A program made the translations under genes and the position numbers. Shown here one piece after another: positions 26,403 to 35,011 of a DNA stretch of 64,000 nucleotides (the first letter of the stretch is position 1; each line of letters begins with the position of its first letter). The stretch comes from Streptomyces sp. Edi4. GTDB taxonomy: Bacteria > Actinomycetota > Actinomycetes > Streptomycetales > Streptomycetaceae. The stretch covers positions 5,642,001 to 5,706,000 of the forward strand of contig NZ_JBEJGY010000004.1 of assembly GCF_040253615.1 (NCBI RefSeq), written 5' to 3'. Under the pieces are notes generated by a model. The model did no database searches and was not told where the DNA came from. It saw only the letters and a program-made list of their open reading frames with translations.

Positions 26403-26537
26403 TGCGCGGTCCCATCCGTCCCCTGGTCGCGAACACTGCCCCAACGAGCACCGTCCGACCGCTCACGACGGACGGGGCCCCCGGTGAATGGTGTCAGATC
26501 ACAGCAGGGGCGTGGGTCCCAGGCCCCGACCCGACCC

Positions 26538-26567
26538 CGGCCCGGAACCGCCCACTGTACCGGGCCG
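26538..26567 (-). terminator. Hairpin behind the epimerase gene
   Basis: CGGCCCGG (26538-26545) pairs with CCGGGCCG (26560-26567) around a 14-nt loop, 35 nt behind the epimerase stop and upstream of the scy start. It is a likely terminator separating the two genes. Confidence 0.5.
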
Positions 26568-26601
26568 AGTATCCGGAGGTCCGGCCTCCATCGGTGCGGG
26601 C

Positions 26602-27051
26602 TCAGTGGGCGGTGGTGTCCGTGCTGTCCTGGGGGGCGGACGTGACGAGTTCGGTGAGCACGCCGTGGCAGTCCTTGGGGTGCAGGAAGGTGATCTGCGA
26701 GCCCATGGATCCGGTGCGCGGCCGGTCGTAGAGGACCCGTACGCCCTTGTCCCGGATGGCCTCGGAGTCGGCGGTGACGTCCCCGGTGCCGAAGGCGATG
26801 TGGTGGACGCCCTCGCCGTTCTTGGCGAGCCACTTGCCGACCGCGGAGTCCGCGCGCGTCGGTTCGAGGAGCTGGAGGTAGGAGGCGCCGCCGTCGGACG
26901 TCTCGTTGATCTTGAGCATGGCCTCGCGCACGCCCTGTTCCTCGTTGACCTCGGTGTGGAACACCTCGAAGCCGTAGGTGGCACGGTAGAACTCGACGGT
27001 CTTGTCGAGGTCGAGACAGGCGATCCCGATGTGGTCGATTCGCGTCAGCAT
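26602..27051 (-). CDS. mce: Methylmalonyl-CoA epimerase
   Basis: Interconverts (2S)- and (2R)-methylmalonyl-CoA, linking propionyl-CoA carboxylase to the B12-dependent mutase. 149 aa, vicinal-oxygen-chelate fold of two beta-alpha-beta modules. Metal-site residues are visible: H7 (IDHIGIA), Q60 (YLQLLEP), H84 (GVHHIAF) and E134 (VLTELV). Length is typical. It is divergent from the thiolase gene with 170 nt between. In Streptomyces the product also supplies methylmalonyl-CoA extender units for polyketides. Confidence 0.93.
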   Translation of the reverse strand: MLTRIDHIGIACLDLDKTVEFYRATYGFEVFHTEVNEEQGVREAMLKINETSDGGASYLQLLEPTRADSAVGKWLAKNGEGVHHIAFGTGDVTADSEAIRDKGVRVLYDRPRTGSMGSQITFLHPKDCHGVLTELVTSAPQDSTDTTAH

Positions 27052-27160
27052 GGGTCCAGTGCAGCGCCCTCAAGGGCGGTTACGCAACGTGCGCGCGATC
27101 ACACCGGCTGCCCGGTGACGCGGGCAGTACCGCTCAGTACATTCGCAGTGCACCTCCTGC

Positions 27161-27178
27161 CTGGGGGTATCCCCCCAG
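27161..27178. promoter_or_regulatory. CTGGGGG/CCCCCAG inverted repeat in the epimerase-thiolase gap
   Basis: CTGGGGG (27161-27167) and CCCCCAG (27172-27178) surround a 4-nt loop, 43 nt before the thiolase ATG. It may be an operator for one or both divergent genes, or one of the many G-run palindromes scattered in Streptomyces genomes. Confidence 0.35.
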
Positions 27179-27221
27179 ACCCCCTCTCGTTCACACCCCA
27201 CCTCCCTAAGGGCCGTGCCTC

Positions 27222-28424
27222 ATGTCTGGAACGACCGGTACCACCTCAGTGATCGTCGCGGGCGCCCGTACGCCCATGGGCCGCCTCCTCGGCTCCCTCA
27301 AGTCCTTCTCCGGCGCCGACCTCGGCGGCTTCGCCATCAAGGCGGCCCTGGACCGGGCCGGCATCGGCGGCGACCAGGTGCAGTACGTGATCATGGGGCA
27401 GGTGCTCACCGCAGGCGCCGGCCAGATCCCCGCGCGCCAGGCCGCGGTCAAGGCCGGCATCCCGATGAGCGTGCCCGCCCTCACCGTCAACAAGGTGTGC
27501 CTTTCGGGCCTGGACGCGATCGCGCTGGCCGACCAGCTGATCCGCGCCGGTGAGTTCGAGATCGTGGTGGCCGGCGGCCAGGAGTCCATGACCAACGCCC
27601 CGCACGTGCTGCCGGGGTCCCGTGAGGGCTTCAAGTACGGCGCGATCGAGATGCTGGACTCGATGGCGCACGACGGCCTGACCGACCCCTTCGACCACGT
27701 TCCGATGGGCGAGGCGACCGAGCGGCACAACGTCCACCTCGGCATCGCCCGCGCCGAGCAGGACGAGGTCGGCGCCGCCTCCCACCAGCGCGCCGCGGCC
27801 GCCCAGAAGAACGGCGTCTTCGAGGCCGAGATCACCCCCATCGAGATCCCGCAGCGCAAGGGCGACCCGGTCCTGTTCGCCAAGGACGAGGGCATCCGCG
27901 CGGACACGACCGTCGCCTCGCTCGCCAAGCTGCGCCCGGCCTTCGCCAAGGACGGCACCATCACGGCCGGCACCGCCTCACAGATCTCCGACGGCGCGGC
28001 CGCGGTGGTCGTGATGTCCAAGGCCAAGGCCGAGGAACTGGGCCTTGAGTGGATCGCCGAGATCGGCGCCCACGGCAATGTGGCGGGCCCCGACAGCTCG
28101 CTCCACTCGCAGCCCTCGAACGCGATCAAGCACGCGGTCGCCAAGGAGGGCATCACGGTCGGCGACCTCGACCTGATCGAGATCAACGAGGCCTTCGGCG
28201 CGGTCGCCGTGCAGTCAATGAAGGACCTCGGAGTGTCCCTGGAAAAGGTGAATGTCAACGGCGGCGCGATCGCGCTCGGCCACCCGATCGGCATGTCGGG
28301 CGCCCGCCTGGTGCTGCACCTCGCTCTCGAACTGAAGCGGCGCGGCGGCGGTGTGGGCGCGGCCGCGCTGTGCGGCGGCGGCGGCCAGGGCGACGCGCTG
28401 ATCGTGCGCGTCCCGGGCAAGTAG
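27222..28424 (+). CDS. Acetyl-CoA C-acetyltransferase (acetoacetyl-CoA thiolase)
   Basis: Condenses or cleaves acetoacetyl-CoA and acetyl-CoA. 400 aa with all thiolase landmarks: nucleophilic C93 in NKVCLSG, H354 in GHPIGMSG, and C384 in the C-terminal CGGGGQG. Length is typical of biosynthetic thiolases. It is followed 57 nt later by meaB in the same direction. Together with the Hbd-like gene at 9813 and icmA it outlines a butyryl/isobutyryl-CoA route. Confidence 0.93.
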   Translation: MSGTTGTTSVIVAGARTPMGRLLGSLKSFSGADLGGFAIKAALDRAGIGGDQVQYVIMGQVLTAGAGQIPARQAAVKAGIPMSVPALTVNKVCLSGLDAIALADQLIRAGEFEIVVAGGQESMTNAPHVLPGSREGFKYGAIEMLDSMAHDGLTDPFDHVPMGEATERHNVHLGIARAEQDEVGAASHQRAAAAQKNGVFEAEITPIEIPQRKGDPVLFAKDEGIRADTTVASLAKLRPAFAKDGTITAGTASQISDGAAAVVVMSKAKAEELGLEWIAEIGAHGNVAGPDSSLHSQPSNAIKHAVAKEGITVGDLDLIEINEAFGAVAVQSMKDLGVSLEKVNVNGGAIALGHPIGMSGARLVLHLALELKRRGGGVGAAALCGGGGQGDALIVRVPGK

Positions 28425-28481
28425 TCACGGACGAGCACTTCCCTGATCCCTGCGGTGCGTACGCGAGTGAACGGAGCGGCA

Positions 28482-29441
28482 ATGGTGGACGTCCCCCAGC
28501 TGGTGGCCCAGGCGCGAGAGGGCAGGCCCCGGGCCGTCGCCCGGCTGATCTCGCTGGTCGAGGGGGCGTCCCCACAGCTGCGCGAGGTGATGGCGGCGCT
28601 GGCCCCGCTCGCCGGCAACGCGTACGTGGTGGGCCTGACCGGATCGCCCGGTGTCGGCAAGTCGACGTCCACCTCGGCGCTGGTGACCGCCTACCGCAGG
28701 GCGGGCAAGCGGGTCGGCGTGCTCGCGGTCGACCCCTCGTCGCCCTTCTCCGGCGGCGCCCTGCTCGGTGACCGGGTCCGGATGTCCGACCACGCGTCCG
28801 ACCCCGGCGTCTACATCCGCTCGATGGCCACCCGTGGCCATCTGGGCGGGCTCGCGTGGGCCGCGCCGCAGGCGATCCGGGTCCTGGACGCGGCCGGGTG
28901 CGAGGTGATCCTCGTCGAGACGGTGGGCGTCGGGCAGTCCGAGGTCGAGATCGCCTCGCAGGCCGACACCTCGGTGGTGCTGCTCGCGCCCGGCATGGGC
29001 GACGGCATCCAGGCGGCCAAGGCCGGCATCCTGGAGATCGGCGACGTGTACGTGGTCAACAAGGCGGACCGGGACGGCGCGGACGCCACCGCGCGCGAGC
29101 TCAACCACATGCTGGGCCTCGGCGAAGCGCGCGGCCCCGGCGACTGGCGCCCGCCCATCGTCAAGACGGTGGCGGCCCGCGCCGAGGGCGTCGAGGAGGT
29201 CGTGGAGGCCCTGGAGAAGCACCACGCGTGGATGGCCGAGCACGGCGTTCTCGGTGAGCGCCGCAGGGCCCGTGCGGCCCGCGAGGTCGAGACCATCGCG
29301 GTCACCGCCCTGCGCGAGCGCATCGGATCCCTCCACGGCGACCGGCGTCTTGACGCGCTGGCCCAGCGCATCGTCGACGGCGAACTCGACCCGTACGCGG
29401 CCGCCGACGAACTCGTGGCGAGCCTCACCGAGACCGCCTGA
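28482..29441 (+). CDS. meaB: Methylmalonyl-CoA mutase-associated GTPase MeaB
   Basis: G3E-type GTPase chaperone that loads and protects adenosylcobalamin in acyl-CoA mutases. 319 aa. P-loop GSPGVGKST at residues 54-62, then LAVDPSSPFSGGALLGDRVRM, the ETVGVGQSE switch and the NKAD base-recognition motif. The start is ATG 28482 with GGAG at good spacing; an earlier start at 28455 lacks one. Downstream of the thiolase, with the epimerase divergent. Its client could be methylmalonyl-CoA mutase or IcmA. Confidence 0.93.
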   Translation: MVDVPQLVAQAREGRPRAVARLISLVEGASPQLREVMAALAPLAGNAYVVGLTGSPGVGKSTSTSALVTAYRRAGKRVGVLAVDPSSPFSGGALLGDRVRMSDHASDPGVYIRSMATRGHLGGLAWAAPQAIRVLDAAGCEVILVETVGVGQSEVEIASQADTSVVLLAPGMGDGIQAAKAGILEIGDVYVVNKADRDGADATARELNHMLGLGEARGPGDWRPPIVKTVAARAEGVEEVVEALEKHHAWMAEHGVLGERRRARAAREVETIAVTALRERIGSLHGDRRLDALAQRIVDGELDPYAAADELVASLTETA

Positions 29442-29472
29442 CCCCCTGGCCCCGCTCCCGCGACAGCCCCGG

Positions 29473-29497
29473 GCCCGCCGTCAACCGACCGGCGGGC
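29473..29497. terminator. Hairpin between convergent meaB and marR genes
   Basis: GCCCGCCG (29473-29480) pairs with CGGCGGGC (29490-29497) around a 9-nt loop in the 96-nt convergent gap. It could act in both directions. Confidence 0.65.
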
Positions 29498-29537
29498 TCC
29501 GGGAGTCGGGGCCTGGCGCAACCCGCAGCCGCCGGGA

Positions 29538-30014
29538 TCAGAGCTTGCCGCGGTGCCCGCGCAGGTGCTCGGCGACCGGCGTCAGTGACTCGCGTAGATC
29601 CGCGAGCGCTTCGCCGGACAGCAGGTCGATGAAGTGGCGCCGCACGGACGCCACATGGTGCGGGGCGACCTTCTCCATGGTCTGTGTGCCCTGCTCGGTC
29701 AGGACGGCGAAGAGCCCGCGCCGGTCCGACTCACAGTTCTCGCGCCGCACCAGGCCGGCGGTCTCCATGCGGGTGATCTGGTGCGAGAGACGGCTCTTGG
29801 ACTGGAGGGTGGCCGCCGCGAGGTCGCTCATCCGCATCCGCTTGTCCGCCGACTCCGAGAGGTTCACCAGGATCTCGTAGTCGTTGTTGGTCAGGCCGAA
29901 CGGCTGGAGATCCTTCTCCATCTGGTACGTCAGCATCCTGTTGACGTCCAGATAGGTGCGCCAGGCGCACTGCTCGTCGTCGCTCAGCCAGTTCGTGGCC
30001 GTCTCGGTCTCCAT
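29538..30014 (-). CDS. absC: MarR family regulator, AbsC-like
   Basis: 158-aa MarR-type regulator. The winged helix is LNLSESADKRMRMSDLAAATLQSKSRLSHQITRME, followed by the wing ENCESDRRGLFAVLTEQG. Size and position, shortly after meaB, match what I recall of S. coelicolor AbsC (SCO5405), a zinc-responsive regulator of antibiotic and coelibactin genes. The symbol rests on that memory of synteny. An AT-rich near-palindrome TTGAATTCTGAA at 30036-30047 lies 22 nt upstream of the start and could be its own operator. Confidence 0.7.
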   Translation of the reverse strand: METETATNWLSDDEQCAWRTYLDVNRMLTYQMEKDLQPFGLTNNDYEILVNLSESADKRMRMSDLAAATLQSKSRLSHQITRMETAGLVRRENCESDRRGLFAVLTEQGTQTMEKVAPHHVASVRRHFIDLLSGEALADLRESLTPVAEHLRGHRGKL

Positions 30015-30155
30015 ATGTGGATTCTACCTAAGAAGTTGAATTCTGAACCAAGTGTGGGTGTGTGACGCCCGGCACCCGGCATCCGGGCACACGCGTCGGC
30101 GCGACCGTCGCCGCAGGGGCTCAGGCGTTCGACGTCACACTCCGCAGACTACCGC

Positions 30156-30932
30156 TCACAGGCCGAAGCGACGTTGCAGGTCCCCCAGCTGGCCGGGAAG
30201 GCGCGGTCCCGCCGCGCCCGGCCCGTGCCCGCCCTGGCCGCCACCGGGCACGCCCGGCTCCGCGTCGACCTGCCCGGTCGCCTGCTCCGCCATGAGCACT
30301 TCGGTGGACTGCAACAGGACCGTACCGGCCCCCACGAACTCGAATTGGTGCTCCTCGCCCGAGGTGCCGCCGAGCCCGGTCAGTGACCGGATTCCGCCCA
30401 GGACGCCGGTCATGTACCCGTGGTCGTAGTGGTGGCAGGGCGATGGGCAGTCCGCCCAGCCGACCAGCGCCTGCGGGTCCACCCGGATCGGCGGCTCCAT
30501 GAAGACGACGGGCCCGTTGGAGGCGGCCACGAACTTGCCGGTGCCGATCAGCGTCAGGAAGCCGGGCACGATCGACTGCTTGAGCGCGAGCGAGGGCTGG
30601 TAGGCCAGGAGGTTGCCGGAGCGGATGGTCAGATTGCCGTCGTCCAGGTCGTAGCTGTTCACATCGAAGGCGCGGTCGGCGAGCAGCATCTTTCCGCTGC
30701 CGTCGGCCACCACCCAGTCGGCCGCGTGCAGCGGCGAGTGGAAGCTCGTGCGCAGCAGCCGGTCTAGCCGGCCGTGGCCGATGCCGTTGAACTCGATCCG
30801 CCCGTAGTAGGCGATCATCTTGCCCTTCTGGAGGAACCACTGGCTCGATTTGAGCTCCACGCAGAACGTGTACTTGTTGACGTTGTCGTCGCTGGGCAGG
30901 GAGTACGGGTCGAAGATCACCGGGGCGTTCAC
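30156..30932 (-). CDS. AIM24 family protein (third of three)
   Basis: 258 aa with the AIM24 beta-sandwich pattern (KGKMIAYYGRIEFNG, LLADRAFDVNSYDLDD, GTGKFVAAS). It has a conserved CPSPCHHYDHGYMTGVLGG stretch and a Gly/Pro-rich tail. GTG 30932 overlaps the stop of the preceding AIM24 gene by four bases (GTGA). AIM24 proteins occur near tellurite/stress (Ter) systems and in mitochondria. The bacterial role is not established. It ends the three-gene operon. Confidence 0.85.
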   Translation of the reverse strand: MNAPVIFDPYSLPSDDNVNKYTFCVELKSSQWFLQKGKMIAYYGRIEFNGIGHGRLDRLLRTSFHSPLHAADWVVADGSGKMLLADRAFDVNSYDLDDGNLTIRSGNLLAYQPSLALKQSIVPGFLTLIGTGKFVAASNGPVVFMEPPIRVDPQALVGWADCPSPCHHYDHGYMTGVLGGIRSLTGLGGTSGEEHQFEFVGAGTVLLQSTEVLMAEQATGQVDAEPGVPGGGQGGHGPGAAGPRLPGQLGDLQRRFGL

Positions 30933-31579
30933 AGCTTCTCCTCCGAGGCCTGCACGTACACCGCGCCCTGGCCGGACAGTTCGAGCTGGAAGGCCTCGCC
31001 GGAGCCCCGGCCCACCATGTCGCGCCAGCCGAGCGCGGTCGAGAGTTTGTTGCGTACGTCGCCGTGGTGGGCGACGTAGGCCTGCGGGTCCACGTGGACC
31101 GGACGCTGGGGGGTGATCGGCAGCTCGATCACGCCGCCGTGGGCCATCACCGCGACCGCGCCGTGTCCCTTGAGGGTGGTGGTGAACAGGCCCTGGCCGC
31201 TCACCTGGCCGCGCACCATGCCCATGACGCCGCCCTGCGAGCCCAGGAACATCGTGCCCTGCTGGAGGGTGCCGTCGAAGGCGAGCAGCCGGTCGGCCTC
31301 GACGTACAGGGTGTCGCCCTGGAGGTTGATGACCTGGATGTGGTGGCCGCCGTGGCCGAACATCACCGTGCCGCTGCCGTCGACGGTCATCAGAGGCGTC
31401 GCCTCGTTGGCCACCCGCCGGCCGATCATCGACATCAGGCCGCCCTGGCCGCCCTGGATGTTGGGCGTGAAGGACACCTCGCCCTTGTAGGCGAGCATCG
31501 CACCGCGCTGGCTGTACATCTTCTGGCCGGGCAGCACCGTCGCCTCGACCATCTTGGAGTTGATCTCGCGGAACGGCAT
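30929..31579 (-). CDS. AIM24 family protein (second of three)
   Basis: 216 aa in the AIM24 fold, with repeated short beta-strands (RGAMLAYKGEVSFTPN, DGSGTVMFGHGGHHIQVINL, LLAFDGTLQQGTMFLGSQGG). Its ATG shares one base with the upstream stop (TGATG), and its own stop overlaps the next start. No signal peptide. Probably assembles with its two neighbours; the function is unknown. Confidence 0.88.
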   Translation of the reverse strand: MPFREINSKMVEATVLPGQKMYSQRGAMLAYKGEVSFTPNIQGGQGGLMSMIGRRVANEATPLMTVDGSGTVMFGHGGHHIQVINLQGDTLYVEADRLLAFDGTLQQGTMFLGSQGGVMGMVRGQVSGQGLFTTTLKGHGAVAVMAHGGVIELPITPQRPVHVDPQAYVAHHGDVRNKLSTALGWRDMVGRGSGEAFQLELSGQGAVYVQASEEKL

Positions 31580-32211
31580 CAGACGTCACCGCCGATCGTG
31601 TTGCGCTCGCTCGGCTGCACGTACACCAGGCCCTCGCCCTCGAACCGGATCTGGAAGGCCTCGCCCGAGCCCTCACCCATGAAGGTGCGGAAGGTCACCC
31701 CGGACTGGAAGTGCTGGCGCAGGTTCCCCTGGTGCGCGATGTAGGCGCCCGGGTCGACGCAGAGCGGGTACTGGGCGCTGACCCGCAGCACCACGGCGGG
31801 CCCGTCCGACATGATCGCGGCCTGGCCGTGGCCCTCGATCGTCGTGGTGAACAGGCCGTTGCCCTGGCTCGCGCCGCGCAGGCCGGTGAAGGTCGTGCCG
31901 GTGCGAAGGCCCGCGTCGGTGGCGAGCAGATTGCTCGCCTCGACGTAGAGCTTGTCGCCCTGGAGGCTGACGAGGTTGATCTCGCTCGCGCGGTCGGCGA
32001 AGAAGCACGTGCCGTGCCCCTTCACCTCCATCACGGTCATCTGCTCGCCGGTGAGGCGGCGGGTCACCATGCCGCGCAGACCCTCACCGCCGCCGGTCAT
32101 CTTCTTGAACGCCATCTGGCCGTCATAGGCGACCATCGAGCCGTTCTTCGCCTTGACGGCGTCGCCCGTCATGTCGACGGCGAGCACCTTGCTGCCCTGG
32201 AGCCGGAACAT
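31579..32211 (-). CDS. AIM24 family protein (first of three)
   Basis: 210 aa from ATG 32211; GTG 32217 is an alternative two codons upstream. It has the AIM24 pattern (NGSMVAYDGQMAFKKMTGGGEGLRG, GLFTTTIEGHGQAAIMSDG). It is closely similar in layout to the second gene, so the trio arose by duplication. It is first in the operon and divergent from a DUF3817 gene, with palindromes in the gap. Confidence 0.87.
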   Translation of the reverse strand: MFRLQGSKVLAVDMTGDAVKAKNGSMVAYDGQMAFKKMTGGGEGLRGMVTRRLTGEQMTVMEVKGHGTCFFADRASEINLVSLQGDKLYVEASNLLATDAGLRTGTTFTGLRGASQGNGLFTTTIEGHGQAAIMSDGPAVVLRVSAQYPLCVDPGAYIAHQGNLRQHFQSGVTFRTFMGEGSGEAFQIRFEGEGLVYVQPSERNTIGGDV

Positions 32212-32285
32212 TGCCACGGACCCGACGTTAGCGGGCCGGGGACCCGCCCCGACAGGGGCGGAGGGGCGATGACAGAATGAGGGAT

Positions 32286-32323
32286 GTTTGTGCACGCGTT
32301 CACAAACGATCACCGACCGGTGA
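32286..32323. promoter_or_regulatory. Two adjacent palindromes between the AIM24 operon and a DUF3817 gene
   Basis: GTTTGTG (32286-32292) and CACAAAC (32301-32307) are perfect 7-bp arms with an 8-nt spacer. TCACCG (32310-32315) and CGGTGA (32318-32323) form a second site 2 nt further on. They lie 75-113 nt upstream of the AIM24 start and 54-92 nt before the DUF3817 start, a good position for shared operators. The regulator is unknown. Confidence 0.45.
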
Positions 32324-32377
32324 CAGCCTTCCCTTGATCACTGCCGCCCGCTTCCTCCCAGCGAAGGTGCCCTTCAC

Positions 32378-32722
32378 GTGGACCTCAAGACAGCCTCCGC
32401 CCTGCACCGCCTCCGACTGATCTCGCTCCCGGAGGCCATCTCGTTCCCGATCCTGCTGGTCTGCTCCGTGCTCAAGCGCACCACGTCCTTCGACGGGGTG
32501 ATGGTGATGGGCATGGTCCACGGCATCCTGTTCACCCTGTACGTGCTCTTCTGGCTCGACGCCTGGAACCGCACCAAGTGGTCCGCCAGGACCGGCATCC
32601 TCTACTTCGTGCTCGCCGTCCTGCCCTTCGGCGGGTTCTTCGCCGAGCGCAAGATCCGGCGTGAGCTGGACGACGCGGTGATCGCCACCCGCGCCCGCAA
32701 GGAAGGCGTGGTCAACGCGTGA
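32378..32722 (+). CDS. DUF3817 family membrane protein
   Basis: 114 aa with three membrane segments (LISLPEAISFPILLVCSVL, MGMVHGILFTLYVLFWLDA, ILYFVLAVLPFGGFFAERK), the DUF3817 pattern ending in a short basic tail. Function unknown. It starts with GTG 32378, and its stop overlaps the next gene's GTG by four bases. A paralogue lies at 39254. Confidence 0.85.
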   Translation: MDLKTASALHRLRLISLPEAISFPILLVCSVLKRTTSFDGVMVMGMVHGILFTLYVLFWLDAWNRTKWSARTGILYFVLAVLPFGGFFAERKIRRELDDAVIATRARKEGVVNA

Positions 32723-33015
32723 TCGTCGCCTTCTCCGTCAGCCCGCTCGGGGCCGGCGAGGACGTGGGGGAGTACGTGGCCGACGCGGTGCGCGTCGTGC
32801 GTGAGTCCGGCCTGCCCAACCGCACCGATGCCATGTTCACCTCCATCGAGGGCGAGTGGGACGAGGTCATGGACGTCGTCAAGCGCGCCGTCGCCGCCGT
32901 CGAGGCCCGTTCGAACCGGGTCTCCCTCGTCCTGAAGGCGGACATCCGCCCCGGCGTCACCGACGGCCTGACCTCCAAGGTCGAGACGGTGGAGCGCCAC
33001 CTGTCCGCCGAGTAG
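32719..33015 (+). CDS. MTH1187 family thiamine-binding protein
   Basis: 98 aa, ferredoxin-like YkoF/MTH1187 (DUF77) fold. It begins IVAFSVSPLG and contains AMFTSIEGEWDEVMDVVKRAV and SLVLKADIRPG. Relatives bind thiamine or pyrimidine derivatives. Translationally coupled to the DUF3817 gene (GTGA overlap) and followed by a strong hairpin. Confidence 0.85.
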   Translation: MIVAFSVSPLGAGEDVGEYVADAVRVVRESGLPNRTDAMFTSIEGEWDEVMDVVKRAVAAVEARSNRVSLVLKADIRPGVTDGLTSKVETVERHLSAE

Positions 33016-33051
33016 GCGACCTCGTCCCCGCACCGCGCGAGGGCACCCCCT

Positions 33052-33082
33052 GGAGCCCCCGGCCGCCCCGGCCGGGGGCTCC
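33052..33082 (+). terminator. 12-bp hairpin behind the DUF3817/thiamine-binding operon
   Basis: GGAGCCCCCGGC (33052-33063) pairs with GCCGGGGGCTCC (33071-33082) around a 7-nt loop, 37 nt behind the stop. It separates this operon from the cellulose-synthase-like gene. Confidence 0.75.
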
Positions 33083-33247
33083 CGGGTGTGCGCACCGGCC
33101 GCCGAAGCGGGCCCCGGGGCGGCGAAAACGCGGTCCGCCGCAGAACCCCTCACTCGGAGTACTCCAGTCGACACGCCGGGCTTTCTCCACTTTTGTGGAT
33201 TTATCACCCCATACGGAAACCCCGCTCGACGATCAGCTGGAGGGCAC

Positions 33248-35008
33248 GTGCGCCCCGAGGGCTACGAATACGACACCCACAGCCGACTGGCAGGACCGCT
33301 CACGGAGCCGGGCGCCAAGCCCTACCGGGTGCAGTACCGCAGCCTGCTCTCCCGGGAGCCGCACCGCATACGCGCCGTCCTGCTGATGACCCTGGCGCCG
33401 ATACTCACCGGCCTGCTGCTCGTCTACCTCGTGTGGCCCAGCCACTGGGTCGAGCGCGAGGGCGGCGACCGCTGGCTCGTGGACCTCGACATCACCATGC
33501 TCGTCTCGATCGGTCTGATCGAGCTCTTCATGGTCACCAATGTCGCCTCGGTCGCCCACGCCACGCTGGTGGCCCGCGACCCCGTCCCCGTCACGCCCGA
33601 GGAGGGCACCCGGGTCGCCTTCCTCACCACGTACGTGCCGGGCAAGGAACCCATATCCATGGTGCGGGCCACCCTGGAGGCGGCCGTCCGGCTCACCCAC
33701 ACCGGGCCCCTGGACATCTGGCTCCTGGACGAGGGTGACGACGAACAGGCCAAGGCGCTCTGCGCGGAACTGGGTGTACGCCACTTCACCCGCAAGGGCG
33801 TCCCCGAGTGGAACCGCGCCAAGGGCGCCCACCGGGCCCGCACCAAACACGGCAATTACAACGCCTGGCTCGCCCGGCACGGCGGCCGCTACGACTTCTT
33901 CGCCTCCGTCGACACCGACCACGCCCCGCTCCCCAACTTCCTTGAACGGATGATGGGTTACTTCCGCGACCCCGACGTCGCCTTCGTCGTGGGACCGCAG
34001 GTCTACGGGAACTACGACTCGCCCGTCACCAAGGCCGCCGAGTCCCAGCAGTTCCTCTTCCACGCGCTGATCCAGCGGGCCGGCAACCGCTACCAGGCGC
34101 CCATGTTCGTCGGCACCAACAACGTGGTGCGCATCTCGGCGCTGCGCCAGATCGGCGGCCTGTACGACTCGATCACCGAGGACATGGCCACCGGCTTCGA
34201 ACTGCACCGGCACAAGAACCCGAGCACCGGCCACCACTGGCGCTCCGTGTACACCCCGGACGTGCTGGCCGTCGGCGAGGGCCCGGCCTCCTGGACCGAC
34301 TTCTTCACCCAGCAGATGCGATGGTCGCGCGGCACCTACGAGACGCTGGTCAAGCAGTACTGGAAGGCGCCCCTGACCATGCCGCCCGGCCGGCTGCTCT
34401 CGTACACCCTGATGCTCGTCTACTACCCCATGACGGCCATCAACTGGCTCCTTGGCATTGTCAGTTGCGTACTCTTCCTCTGGTTCGGCGCGTCCGGGAC
34501 CGAGGTCACGGCCTCCGTCTGGCTGATGCTCTACAGCGACGCCGCCGCCCTCCAGATCGGCCTGTATCTGTGGAACCGGCGGCACAACGTCTCGCCGCAC
34601 GAACCCGAGGGCTCCGGCGGACTCGCCGGCATGGGCATGTCGGCGCTCTCCGCGCCCATCTACCTCAAGTCGCTCGGCTCGGCCGTGCTGCGCACGCGCG
34701 GGCGGTTCGTCGTCACCCCCAAGGGCGGCCGCGCCAGCCCCGACCGGCTGTGGACGTTCCGGATCCACCTGTTCTGGGCGGGGGTCCTCGCCGCGTCCCT
34801 GATCGCCTCCGTCCACTTCCGCCACACGCACGCCGCCATGCGCACCTGGGCCGTGCTCGCCCTGTGCATCGCGCTCGCGCCGGCCGCGATCTGGGCCTGG
34901 ACGTCACGGCGCGAGCGAGCGGGGACCCGCGCGGCCGAGCCGGCCGCGCGACAGCAGCCCGGCGGCGAGGCCGAACCCGCCGTCGCCACGACGACCGGAG
35001 GGAACTGA
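33248..35008 (+). CDS. Cellulose synthase-like glycosyltransferase (CslA type, GT2)
   Basis: Membrane beta-glucan-type synthase thought to make the glycan that coats hyphal tips. 586 aa from GTG 33248 (GGAGG upstream); the longer frame from 33086 has no site. Two N-terminal membrane helices come first. The GT2 domain has D161 (LLDEGDD), DTD at 222-224, T-E-D at 310-312 and Q355-Q-M-R-W359 (QxxRW). C-terminal membrane helices follow. Its stop lies 3 nt before the copper-oxidase gene, as in cslA-glxA. Whether it is the strain's orthologue of CslA or a second copy is not decided by this window. Confidence 0.88.
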   Translation: MRPEGYEYDTHSRLAGPLTEPGAKPYRVQYRSLLSREPHRIRAVLLMTLAPILTGLLLVYLVWPSHWVEREGGDRWLVDLDITMLVSIGLIELFMVTNVASVAHATLVARDPVPVTPEEGTRVAFLTTYVPGKEPISMVRATLEAAVRLTHTGPLDIWLLDEGDDEQAKALCAELGVRHFTRKGVPEWNRAKGAHRARTKHGNYNAWLARHGGRYDFFASVDTDHAPLPNFLERMMGYFRDPDVAFVVGPQVYGNYDSPVTKAAESQQFLFHALIQRAGNRYQAPMFVGTNNVVRISALRQIGGLYDSITEDMATGFELHRHKNPSTGHHWRSVYTPDVLAVGEGPASWTDFFTQQMRWSRGTYETLVKQYWKAPLTMPPGRLLSYTLMLVYYPMTAINWLLGIVSCVLFLWFGASGTEVTASVWLMLYSDAAALQIGLYLWNRRHNVSPHEPEGSGGLAGMGMSALSAPIYLKSLGSAVLRTRGRFVVTPKGGRASPDRLWTFRIHLFWAGVLAASLIASVHFRHTHAAMRTWAVLALCIALAPAAIWAWTSRRERAGTRAAEPAARQQPGGEAEPAVATTTGGN

Positions 35009-35011
35009 GTC

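Noticed and set aside
22158..26645. 1495-codon open frame on the plus strand across scy
   Set aside because: It is the antisense shadow of the Ala/Glu/Arg-rich scy codons. Composition is Gly/Leu/Arg-rich with no domain, while the minus frame is an unmistakable coiled coil.
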